DNA from: Apteryx mantelli
Lineage: Eukaryota; Chordata; Aves; Apterygiformes; Apterygidae
Assembly (NCBI RefSeq): GCF_036417845.1
Contig: NC_089979.1
Coordinates: 123,289,415 to 123,353,414, forward strand
Direction of reading: 5' to 3'
Length of the DNA: 64,000 bases
Numbering within the stretch: the first letter of the stretch is position 1; the number at the start of each line of letters is the position of its first letter. The position numbers were made by a program, and so were the translations under genes. Of this stretch, positions 47,101 through 58,100 are shown piece by piece. Under the pieces are notes generated by a model. The model saw only the letters and a list, made by a program, of their open reading frames with translations, was not told where the DNA came from and searched no databases.

Positions 47101-50100
47101 AGAGCAGCGCATCTGTTGCTGTGTATTTTTCTGTCCTCCCGCACATAAGGGGAGAGATATATATGAAGTGCCTACAGTGTCTATTTTTAGCTATTCAGGC
47201 AAAGAGCCATCACATGGCCCTGTCCCCTGTTGCTCTTTTTATCTCAGGGTAGCTACAAATGTCTAGTGCTGAGAACTGATTTTCCACTCACAGTTTGATT
47301 TTTTTTCCTTACTTTGCAAATGTTGCCTTATACGTTAAAGATGTGTCTGAACAATACATCTCAATACTCTGGGAGCAGTTCCACTTTTACCTTTTGCGCA
47401 TAACATCTCTTAACACAACATAATGATAGACATTTCAAGATTTAAATAAAAAACAAGAAGGCCAGCACTCCTTCCTCTCTAAAGATCCCTTATAATTGTT
47501 TATTGAATACGTTCTTTCTTTTAGGTTTCCTCTGAAGTGAGAACTGTTATTGCTAATATCTTCCCTCCCATCACATTTATAATAATTTTTTGAAAGCATT
47601 CTAAGACACTGTGAGGTAATTCTAAAGTAAATATTAAACATTTCTTCCTCCATATTGGAAATTTTTGTTCATTTTCTATTTGGGGCCAGATTTTTCTACG
47701 AATTCTCAGAGAATACAGACTGGCTTTACATTCATAACTTGACTGCATTGACCAAAGTCACCCATGTTTGTAGTTCTGAGGATGATTTCAGCAAACATCA
47801 CTCTTACCAGACATATTATTTGCAATTCAGAATGCGAACAGAAACTGAAAGAGGATATGGAAGAGTATCTTCCTACAACATGTGAAACAAAGTATCAGTT
47901 CAAGTAGCAGTTTCTAAACCAGAAGTTCAAAGATGTACACACACATTTCTGAACTCCACAGCCCTTGAATGACTTAACTTTTAAAAGAGGAAATGGAGAT
48001 AACTGCATAGGTTTGTACAAATAAATAAAAACATACCAAAAAAGTTCTACTGAAAAAACAATATATTTAATACAATACTCACATAACTAGACTATCCGTG
48101 TTCAAGCTAAGCACTCTAAAACACTAAACTTTGGTGGCAGATAAAAATGTTCAGTATCTCCCAGGGAGGACTCAGAATTTTGAAACATTATCCCCTTGTA
48201 AGATTTTTAGAGTTTTGGAAGTAAAACTTGTTTGAACTAAGAACATAAAACTATGTCAAACTCATTCCATTGTTGCACTGAGAAATGTTAACAGAGAACA
48301 GATGCTGTCAAGCACATCTTTGCTTTCCTACACAGGCACAAGGTGATTCACCCCTTTTCATTTATACTGCATGGGAAGAAAAGTTAAACTCCTTTATACC
48401 CTGAAGTGTGAGAACAGTAGCAGTAACCACCCAATGGGTGGGCCAGAGGGAAAGAACCAGTTAGAAATTAAGTCCTGTAGATGAAAGTTTCTTAGACCAC
48501 ACAAAAGAGCAGTTATGTGATGGTTTGGCAAGTTGTATTTAGAAGAGTATAGCTTTATAAACAAACCATTGCAAGGCAGCTAGAGTACAGGTTTACACTG
48601 TTTTGGCTACTCTGAAGTAATTGTCTCTATGAACATTCTCATTCTACAGAAAATGGAAGATATCTCACCTGATGCCCACTAAAGAGAAAGCGAATAAATG
48701 TTTCTTCACAAATATCAAGAGACAAGAATATGCATGAAGAAGCTACCACACTATAAATAAACATCCTTCCTTATTTTATAGTAACCTTCCATGTAGCCAT
48801 GCCATCTGATAGCCAAAAAGACAGTATAAAGCAAGCCAGCCACAAGAGCAGCAGTCACTAAACTGCCAGGGGTAAAAAACTGACTAAAGAAGCAGAATTG
48901 TAAATAATGCACAAGAAGAGCCTGCTGCTGACAGTCTCCACAGTAATCAGAGATTTTTTTCCTTTTGTATATGTTTTTTCTGAATAAATAGTATTGCATC
49001 AAAAATGTACCTAAGACTTCTCCTGAAGAAACACTCCTGCTTGAGCCAAAGGAGCAATCATACTTACACTATGTGGCCCTAAAAAGAGTTGAATGTGCTT
49101 GAGAGGGAATCAGTACCTGGTCTCCCAATGGGAAGTGAGGGCATTCAGCTCTTGGCTGATCAGGCCCTGCAGGGTTATCTTCTATGCACAATAGCAAGCA
49201 TGTATTTTTAACTATCAGCCAGACATGTAAAGCACATGTTAATTCCCACCAATTCCAACAAAATTTAAGGACATACTTAAAATTAATGATACATTTAAGG
49301 TGATCTGCTGCATCAGGTACAGAATGATAACTACTTTAGATTAAAGAAATAAAACATTGTCTCTGTGAAAGAAAACTGTCTCCTTTGCAACAGGCAATAA
49401 TACTCTGCTTCATAAAACTATAGTTATGCCTCCACATTCTTAAAAATTTACAGTGCGGTATGTAGAAAATAAATTCAGACCTGGTCACACAGCTGCATGC
49501 TCTGCAGAGCTTGTATTACCAACCAGCAAAAAATGTTATTCGATGAATAACAAGATTTATATTTGGTCAAATGGAAAACAGAGATGTGATAGATGAAGCT
49601 GGTCATAGTGTAATGTTTATTACGGACTCATCTCATTAAGTCTCCTGGGATGTATTGGTTATTTCTAAGTATTGTCCATACGTTTATATCAACAAATTTC
49701 AGCAAACAGGTTGAAACAACATTCTGTGTTGGTGTTATCCATTTGCAATTTGTGCTATTGTCAATTATTCAGTTAAGTCATACAATATTTTCTTCCATTT
49801 CCTGACTGAACAACTGGAGTATTGTAAACAAGAAAATAATCAGTAATTCACTTTCAAGATTAAGTTTCAGATGACTATCTGGTAATGCTACAAAAAAGAC
49901 ACTTTCAAAAATAATTAACATCTTCATGAATGCTCTCTGAATATTCATTACCCACATATTCAGATCAACAAATGACAAATCATACTTGTCTTTCTTTTTT
50001 TAAGAAGGTTTACTTTGTACTTTTTAATAAACTATAGTTAAGGCACCAAAACATCTTCTTGGAAATGCTACATATTCTGCTTCTTCATTCCTGTCTTTTT

Positions 50101-53100
50101 AAAAAGATGCTTTCTGCAGAGTGAACTACCAGAATGTGTTGAGCACTGTGACCTTTATGATTTTGGTTGCAAACAACAAGGTCAGCATTGCTAAGAAGAC
50201 AGTTTTGCCTTAAAGGCAAAATCTCTCCAACAACCTAAAACGGACTTTTTAAATGTAATTGAACTATAACAATTCATTTCCACAGGCTTATGAAAAAAAT
50301 GCCTTGTAAATTCACAACCAATTTTATAGCATTTGGCCACTGACAATGCATGCAGAGAGAAGCTGACCCATTATTTTTTGAATTTCATACGATAATTCAG
50401 ACAAAAGTTTTTACATAAAGAATGACAGCCAACAAGGACCCCTATGTTAAGAACAAGCAGAGGAGCGCAGAATAATCAAAACACACCAGAAACTGGAAAA
50501 GGTCCAGAATTTACAGGACACCATGACCCCATTCCTGGGCTCAGTACCAGGCCGTGCACAGGAGGGGTCTTCCCCTGTTCCTTCCTGTTGGTCCCTGCTT
50601 GGTCAGCACAGTGTAACTAGCTCACAGCTACACAACTGACTCACTGGCAGGGTCTGCACTTTGGCAGCAGCCCAGCGCAGCTCACAGAGGAATCTAGATC
50701 TTGCCTGCATTAGGAAATGACATTATTTTAGCAATGTTGTCCATAATTTGCCCTTGTGTATGTCCATTGCCATGGACAACGTTAGTCCAAGTTAAAACTG
50801 TTGCTAACAACCCACAGCTGAAACGATGCTATTTCTCAACATAGTTGAGGCACCTGATTCTTCATTATCTTTGTGTACTTCACATAGTCACATCCTGCAA
50901 GTGACACAGTGACAGGGTACAAGACACTGTCAAATCAGAATGGTAGTTTTCAGGATGGATATACACATACACCACAGTATTTTAAGAAAACATATTTTAA
51001 ACTTGTAACTTTAAACATACAGTGTGATACCAGTGGAAAGACCTTATATTTAATGTGCATGAATAAATAAGTACAGGAGGGGTGAAGTAGTAGAAAATCA
51101 GTCTTTTATGTATGCTGGACATCATTACCATCAGTTCCTGTTTGCTGTCACCTTTAGGGAAAAAGCTGCATGGAAAGGTTGTTCCTATATATTCACCAGA
51201 TAATCTTTGCCAGACAGAAAATTATTTTACAGAGAAGGATGGGAAAGAATGTCTTATAGGCTTTTTTTCTGTCATATGGTTGCTTCATCTTCATTACAGG
51301 CTTTTTCTAAATTTCCTCCCTCTATCATGCTGCACAGCTAATTTTGATAATAATTCTCTCTATATAGTAGCCTTGCCTTTTAAGCAAGGTAGTCTATCAG
51401 AGTACTATATAGTTGATAGAGACATGATTCTATCATTATTTTTATTTCCCTCTTGTTTGTTTTTTTTTTTTTTTGGCTGTCTTAAGAATGTATGAGTGTA
51501 TGATGACCAAGCATTTCCCTTTTCACCTACTCCTCTGCAGCTCCTCAGAGAGAAATAAAATGGAGAGGAGGCAGAGCAGGAGGGAGGTACTGATTCTGGT
51601 AAAGGTAGCATCCAACCGTCATCAGTTCTGTCAGGTGTGACAATCTGATATGTGAAACCTCAGAGAATTTTAATCGTAAGCATCTCTTTGAAAGGTACAC
51701 AGCAAAATCCTCCATTACATGAGAATGAGACAGTGAAAGCCACCTTAAAAACACTCCAGAGTGAATGAATGTCAGGGGAAGGAGGAGGGGAGAGAGAAAA
51801 GAGGTGGTCTCTCTTTCACTACAAATAAGCTTTGGCAAGTTTACAGTCACCAGATACATTTTTTTTTCCAGCTAGCAACACTAGCCTCTATGAAAACAGA
51901 AGAGCAGGAAAACTGCAGCACCTTTTCTCAACATCAGTATTTTCCCTACTCAGCACAAAGCAATATGTTCTTATATTCATATTCCATGTAGCCTTTTATT
52001 TTGTACAACTTCCACTTATTTAAAATATTATTTGCTGTCATACAAATTCTGGTTTTAAAAAGAGTCCTAGGGGAACAGCATTTACATACTGTGATTTTAT
52101 AAAGTTAACATGCGAACAGTATGATACACAACATCATTTAAAATAACATGCAACACAGTAGTTTACAACACTTTCATTTCAGCATCTTTGTGAGTGAGCT
52201 GTTTAAAGGTTAATCATTGAATTTTAGAGATTTTTCACTTTTTAGTGAAGCTTCACAAAAATTCCAAGACCGCAGACCAGGACAAACAGCAGTTTATTTG
52301 TCAAACAAAATGCAAATTGTGTTAAAATCTATGTTATCCCTTTTGATTGAAGTTCAGTCAGAATTTGGGCTATTTGAAGTTGTTCCAGTTAGGAAGTGTA
52401 TTATGGAATCTGTTGTTAGTTCTTTTTTGAAATGTTATTTACAAAGAATATGTAGACAACTGTTTATGTGAGAAAAGCAGAAATCAGGCAAGTTCAGTTT
52501 ATTTTCTTACAGTTCCAGCCATCTATTTGGGCTAAATCTTGCCCTCAAAGCCTCTTTCCTTTCTCTTAGAACTGCAATTTCACTTGCAATTGAGCTAGCC
52601 TAAAGGTTCACTGCCACTGAAAGGGCATTCCCATTTCTCTCCTCTGTGACTTAACATTCACCCTCCCTCTACCTTCTGATCTTGCCTCTCGTGTTACTCT
52701 CTGTGCAGTCTTGTTCCTCACCTTTTGTTCTGGCTCTGACACTTGTCAAACCCTTCCACAAGTTGATTTAACTCACTAAATTGGAAGAATTCTTCTGCCA
52801 TTCTGGTAATCAATTTTCTGCTATTTTAGTGATTTAAATCAGCTCACACAAAGGTCTGATGAAAATCAGAGATAACATGAGGTGGGAGTTCATAGCAGGC
52901 GATGAGAGGAAGGAGAGGAAGAGATAGGAGCAGAAACTCCCCTTTCAGCAGTGAAAAGCTGCTAATTTGTTCCTGTGTCTTGGGAAAACTTAGGGTCATG
53001 CTGCAAATATTTTTACTCATTAACTTTTCAGCAGCACCTCCCTGCTGGTCACTCTGCTTACCGGATGACACATCTCCACCAGAAAGTAGCCAGTTTTCTG

Positions 53101-53177
53101 CATCTGCATTCTGTCCACAACAAAATACTTCTGCCCAATAATTTTGCATCTATGATGACATGTACCTGTAATTTTAG
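44167..53177. other. Intergenic, no gene recognised
   Basis: AT-rich DNA. Contents: an inverted repeat with 9-bp arms at 46598-46628, a (GTTT)n at 46733-46753, a T run at about 51459-51474, a weak old-repeat word at 49121-49169, and a moderately GC-rich stretch at about 50,500-50,700 with no recognisable content. ORFs up to 127 codons (51112-51495) look random in composition. Confidence 0.5.
46598..46628. repeat. Inverted repeat, 9-bp arms
   Basis: ACTCACTCA and TGAGTGAGT are perfect complements around a 13-nt T-rich loop. No known element attached. Confidence 0.6.
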
Positions 53178-53281
53178 GTATGGCTCTAGGTGCTCTAGGA
53201 GACCCTGCTTGAGCAGGGGGGTTGGACTTAGACAATCTCCAGAGGTCCCTGCCAACCTCAACCATTCTGTGATTCTGTGAT
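53178..53281 (+). repeat. CR1 retroposon 3' end (avian type)
   Basis: Contains the hallmark words GACCCTGCTTGAGCAGGGGG, GGTTGGACTTAGACAATCTC, CCAGAGGTCCCTGCCAACCT and CAACC, and ends in two copies of ATTCTGTGA. This is the diagnostic 3' terminus of chicken-repeat-1 LINEs, severely 5'-truncated as most copies are. It is better preserved than the other CR1 pieces here, hence younger. It lies about 1.3 kb upstream of the DYNC1LI1 start codon. Confidence 0.92.
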
Positions 53282-53979
53282 GGCTGCCATTGTTTCAGAT
53301 ATCCTATACCTGAAGGACCTTAAGTAAAATTTACTGTCATGCATGAAGGGTGACCTATGAGTTCTGACAAGATCTCACCTGCTCTTCATTAAAACAACAT
53401 ATGAAAGGAGCGTTCATAGTTTGGGTTGCAAAGCAATAGAAAACCATTGAGAGGAATATATGAGTAAAAAACACGCATTATATTTTTGCCTTGTAAAGTA
53501 CTGCTGAAAAAGCAGTCTTTTTCTGGAAAGGAAAAATTAAAAGCACAGTAGCAAAAAAACTTCCAGGTTTTTCCAAACTTCCCAACAAACTGCTGGCATA
53601 TATGAGCTGGTAATACTGGCGCTATTTTCAGGTATCTCCATAGAGTCTCTGGGAATATAAGTTCTTTGAAAGAATTGACAGGTACACAAGGAAATGTCCC
53701 CCAGGTTATGTTTTCCCTGAATCAAAGGGACAAAACTCATCCATCACATCTTTATGGAAATTAAAGTGGTTCATGTCTTACCCTAGGAGACATATGTTAC
53801 CTCTGTAAACTGAGGGAAAAGAGCTGAGGTGCTTGTTCGTTTCTTGTGGAACTTCTAGCAAGAGCTGAGTTATAAAAAGGAAGGCGGTCTGACCCACCCT
53901 TTTTCAGCTCTAAAGTGATACTTATGAGAGATAACAACGGGCAGGCCTCTTGGAGAAGATACGACCACCCTGCCCCCTA
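53282..53979. other. Intergenic, just upstream of DYNC1LI1 island
   Basis: About 700 bp of AT-rich sequence between the CR1 tail and the tandem duplication at 53980. Nothing recognised. Confidence 0.5.
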
Positions 53980-54045
53980 AAAAGACATGTCTTACCCCTC
54001 TCCACACTTCGTAAAAGACATGCCTTACCCCTCGCCACACTTCGT
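53980..54045 (+). repeat. Tandem duplication, two 33-bp units
   Basis: Units 53980-54012 and 54013-54045 are adjacent and differ at only two positions (catgTctt/catgCctt and cctcTcca/cctcGcca). Each contains GACATG and ends CCACACTTCGT. It sits at the 5' edge of the DYNC1LI1 CpG island. Confidence 0.95.
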
Positions 54046-54564
54046 TTTCTTGGCTGCAAGGTGCTTCCTCGGGGGCTGGCGCTGGGCAGCGAGCGGCGCT
54101 GGGTGCAGAGCAGCAGCACCCACCCCGCCGCAGTACTTGGCACCGGTAACCCGCAGGGGCGCGGGCGGCGGGCGCTTCACTCCACCGGGGTACCGGTGCC
54201 CTACCTGCGGGGCTGGGACCGGCAACGGAGGCAGCCCAGAGGGAGGGCGCTGCTTCCCCGCGACACCTCCCGCTCGGAGCTCCCCGGTGTTTGATGAAGA
54301 GCGCACAGAGGAGGCCCGCGGGCGTGACAGCTCCGGCCCTCCCCTGCGGATGAGGTGGGCGCGGACCGTTGGGGTCCCTCAGAGGCGGCTGTTGGGGGCG
54401 GGCGCTCGCGCGCGGGACCCCAACGGCTGCCGCCGCGCGCCCCGGCGCCGGGGCCCCGCCCCCTGTCCGCGCCCCGCCCCCGACATCCGGGTTCCTGTCA
54501 GCAGCTGCGGCGCCGCCGCTCGCTCCGTGTCTCAGGGAGGCGGCGGGGCAGGGAAGAGGCAGCG

Positions 54565-54575
54565 AAGATGGCGGC
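54565..54575 (+). promoter_or_regulatory. YY1-type motif over the DYNC1LI1 start codon
   Basis: AAGATGGCGGC matches the YY1 consensus exactly and includes the initiator ATG (54568-54570). YY1 sites just downstream of the start of transcription, overlapping the translation start, are a known promoter class. Binding here is inferred. Confidence 0.65.
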
Positions 54576-54734
54576 GGCGGTGGGCAGAGCTGGCTCCTTC
54601 GGCTCCTCTTCGCCCGGGCTCGGCTCCGCTGCCGGTTTTTCCTCTTCTTCTTCCTCCTCCGCTGCTACGGCCACGACGAACAACAACGCGGAGCTGCGGG
54701 CAGGCGGCGAGGAGGACGATGGACAGAACCTCTG
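54568..54734 (+). CDS. DYNC1LI1: DYNC1LI1 coding exon 1
   Basis: 167 nt. MAAAVGRAGSFGSSSPGLGS is followed by a low-complexity linker with seven consecutive Ser codons (54640-54660), then Ala/Thr/Asn-rich residues and AELRAGGEEDDGQNL. Donor GTAACC at 54735. Exits in phase 2, splitting the Trp codon. The linker is the least conserved part of the family and is unlike the human Gly/Asn-rich version as I recall it. Confidence 0.95.
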
Positions 54735-55129
54735 GTAACCGCCCGCCCCGCCCCACGGCCGGGCACCGCGGCGCGCGCCGGCCGTTAGCGCCCTCGGAGC
54801 GTTGCCCGTTGCCTCGCGGGGGGAGGGGGCTGCCCAGCCGCCCCCACTCCCCCTTTGGCGTTCAGCCCCTCTCGGCGAGGGGGCTCATGCGGGGGGGAGG
54901 GGGGCTCCTCTCCCTTGTCAGCGGCGGCAGCTCCTGCCCTGCCCCCGTGGACCCCTTCCTTCTCCCGCGGGAGGCGGTGGGGGTGCGGGGACGCGAGGAA
55001 GCCGGACCCAGCCGCTGCCCTCCCCTCGCCAAGCGCTGTCGTCTCTCCACGCCAGGTCCTGCATCCTCAGCGAGGTGTCCACCCGCTCCAGGTCCAAGCT
55101 TCCTTCGGGGAAGAACGTCCTCCTGCTGG
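54568..55129 (+). CDS. DYNC1LI1: DYNC1LI1, cytoplasmic dynein 1 light intermediate chain 1 (exons 1-2 only)
   Basis: This subunit of cytoplasmic dynein-1 has a GTPase-like domain that binds the heavy chain and a C-terminal tail that binds cargo adaptors. Only the N-terminus (80 codons plus one base) is in the window. The join of exon 1 to exon 2 reads GGEEDDGQNLW, then SCILSEVSTRSRSKLPSGKN and VLLLG, which is the family's start of the GTPase-like core. LLLG opens the P-loop, and the rest of it (GAGKTS in vertebrates) lies in exon 3, beyond the window. Start choice: ATG 54568 is the first in-frame ATG after an in-frame TGA at 54325, and it gives the conserved MAA.VGR.GSFGSS beginning. DYNC1LI2 is unlikely given this N-terminus and the CNOT10 neighbour. 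Confidence 0.96.
55056..55129 (+). CDS. DYNC1LI1: DYNC1LI1 coding exon 2
   Basis: 74 nt. Acceptor CACGCCAG, donor GTGAGA. Completes Trp and reads SCILSEVSTRSRSKLPSGKN then VLLLG, exiting in phase 1. Intron 1 is only 321 bp and wholly GC-rich. Confidence 0.96.
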
Positions 55130-58100
55130 GTGAGAAAAGCATCCTGATCCCTTTCTCCTCCTCCCTGGTGCATGTAGGCTCGCTCTCAAGCCCCTCTTGG
55201 GCATCTGGAGCCTCTCTTGTTTAGTGCCCGAAGGAAGGGAGGGATTTTGATGGTGGCAAGGTGCTGACTTAATCCTCTCGCTTCTTCCTCTGCAAAATGT
55301 TTTTGCTCCCTGTTGCATAGGGTATAAGGTTATTCCTGAAATGCTTTAGGTATCCCACTCATCTTAGGTACCTCGCCATAACACTCTTACTGTCCTCCCT
55401 GCTCCACCTACCCGTAGTTTCTTAGGTAAAAATGGCTTTGAAAGGTGGGTTTTTTTGTTTGGTTGTTTTTTTATTGTCTTTCTGCCCCGATGAGTGTGGA
55501 CTCCGGGGTGTGTGAGGTTTCTTCAGCATTTTCTGAAATCTCCTTCGTTCCTGCAACCAGAGGTGCTTGCTGGTCCTTATGGTGTGTCATGCAAACACAA
55601 AAATTGCTTCCGTGGCCCGTGCAGTATGAATGACGGCTGCTGCCTGTTGACCGGAGGGAGGAGTATACTGTTTAGGCGTCTTGGTTGTGTCCTGCCCACA
55701 TGCACTGAGCTTGTCAGCAGTAATATCATCAGCAAGTTGTGCAGCAACAGCGGCATTGTTTACTGCTGCTGGCTTTCATTGTGTTCTGTTATCTCTACCC
55801 AGTGTGTTAGTCCAACCTTGCATTTGGCAAGGATTAGAAGTTACAAATGGGACTCTGATAGGGGAATAATGAGAGACCCAGCTATTATTCATGGTGTTGA
55901 GGGAAAGAAGAGAAATTCTAATAATATGTCAAACAAAATTAAAAATTTTTAGGGGGAGGAGGGAAAATGGGCACTTAAATTTTTTTTTTTTTGGCTGAAA
56001 GACTACTAGATACTAACTACCAGCAGTAGACAATCCAGTAAGTGTGAGTGGATGGATTTGTTCACTAGCTGTTTCTCCCCTCCTTTGCCAGCCTCCCCAT
56101 TCCCCAAAAGACCTATGTATTAGTGTTAGGAAATATGGTTGAAAGCCAGTAAAGTCATGTGGACTCCAGTTTATGCATAGTATGATTCATCTGCTGTGTA
56201 GTCTTCCTGAAAAGTCTTGAGGTTTTTCAGGGTTCCCCCCCAGCCTGTAATCCTAAAGCAATTACTGTGATCTTTGCCTTCTTGTTAAAGAGTTAAGTGG
56301 TGGCTTAGGACTCAATGTGAAAGAGAAAAATGTGCAAGGATGATGGGATGGTCCAGTGAACCTCATACAGGACTTATTACTCTTAATTTGTTGTGATGTA
56401 GATCATGTAATTAGGCAAAATATTGTGATTGGAAGCCCTGATGATCTTAAACCAAAGGAAAGAAAATTTTTGTAATAATTGGCAGCTTTTTACATGAGCC
56501 TTTGCAACTAAATTGGACAACTGTCCTTGTTGAGGTTGGAAGATTCTTCTTCAATCTGTGATCCTTGCTAAAAAGATTATGCTGTTGTTTGTTTCTCTCT
56601 AGGACATGGGATACTGGCAATCCTTTATACTCAAGAACTGGAGACTATGCCTCCTTCAAAACTAGAGAGGGTGTTATAGAATGTTTCCAAGTGCTAACTT
56701 AGTTTGTGATGTTTAATCTGTTACGAACCAACTTGTAGTTCATCTCTTTAGGTGGCGCTTATAGACTAATTTAATGTAACACTTTAAGAACAATGTGGGT
56801 TTTTTTGTTTTTTTTCTTTTTTTACAAATGCACAGGTTTATAGAATAAATTATAGTTCTTTCTTAAGACTCCTGGTTTCTAAAAGGCCATGATCAAAAAA
56901 ACTGTTTCACATGTATTTATGAAAAAGAGCATCAGATCGGAGGACTGGGCAATGAGGACCATAGTTGTGTTCTTTGTGAGAATATTTAACCTGTATATTA
57001 CACTTGCATGTTCAGCTGTGGGCCAGGATGCTGTCCCTGAAGCACATTGGCACTGGCAAGGGAGAGGTCTTGTGTATTCTATACCAGACAGCTTCAGGTT
57101 TCCAGTACATGAAGTTCTGTTTCTTCAAAGTTCTCAAGCCATCTGTTTGTAGTTTCTCCATTGTCTCACATTTCTTCTATTTTTAAGCTTTCTTCCCTTA
57201 AATAGCTTTGTACTAGCTTTTTTTGCTAATACAAACTGGCTGCTCCTTGTTGTGACTATCTTCAGTTTTGCCACTTCTCAAATACTTTTAAGCAGAGGCC
57301 ATAAAGCTGACCAGAGTCTTGATGGTTTTTACTCATTTACTGATAGAGAAGTTAGAGTATAAACAGTATATTGGTTAAAATTTCCCAGATGAAACATGAT
57401 ATATAATGATGAATGATGGCTTATTTTTGACACAATGCATTTTTCCCCCCTTTTAAACAACCTTTTAGTGTTTCTTTGTTTGCCAGGACAAGTTTTTTTT
57501 AATTTGCCTGCAGTGTCTAGGTTTTTCCAAACACTGTATATACTTTCATGCCTAGTTTTTCTGGGAATCTGGTTATGTCTGGCATGCTAATTCTGCTATT
57601 TCAGTATTTATTTTTGGCTGTATTAACATCTCATTTTTAAAAACCTGGAAAATGGTTCAAGACATTGCAGAAATAACTGAAGGGAACTGTGGCAGGAATA
57701 GCCGTAAAAAAATGTATTATTTAGATGCATGTGCTTTATCCACAAACACAGCTATAGCTGACTTTTTGTGAAGCTTCCTTACTCATAATACCAAATGCTA
57801 ATCTTTAGATAAGATGCAGCATCTTGTGCAGCAGAGGTTAGCATATAATAATGGTAACTCTGCTCAAAATTGGCCAGAAAAAGTATGCATGACTAAGCTA
57901 TAGTTGTACTTCTCCAAAAGTATGTTTCACTTTGAAAAATGTCTAAATACTTGTTTTCCCATGGAGACTTTGAACTTTAATTGGCTATGCATGTAGCGTA
58001 GAAGCATTTTTCTGTTACTGTATGAACAAATGATAAAAATGCAGGCTTTTCTAAATGTTTCTCTATGGCCAGTATATTCTTATTTCTAGGCAGTTTTGTA

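Larger units (their letters stand above)
54040..55120 (+). promoter_or_regulatory. DYNC1LI1: CpG-island promoter of DYNC1LI1
   Basis: About 1.1 kb of GC-rich, CpG-dense DNA around exons 1 and 2. Two identical GC boxes CCCCGCCCCC lie at 54454-54463 and 54472-54481, 87-114 bp before the start codon, followed by an ETS-like CATCCGGG at about 54485. There is no TATA box. The start codon itself lies in a YY1-type motif. Transcription probably begins between about 54,480 and 54,560. The edges are estimates. Confidence 0.85.

Noticed and set aside
53987-55147. 386-codon plus-strand ORF through the DYNC1LI1 island
   Set aside because: It overlaps DYNC1LI1 exons 1 and 2 in a different frame, is Pro/Arg/Gly-rich, and exists because stop codons are rare in CpG-rich DNA.
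55494-55952. 152-codon Cys-rich ORF in DYNC1LI1 intron 2
   Set aside because: It begins at a GTG with no early ATG, has no known domain and lies in ordinary intron sequence.
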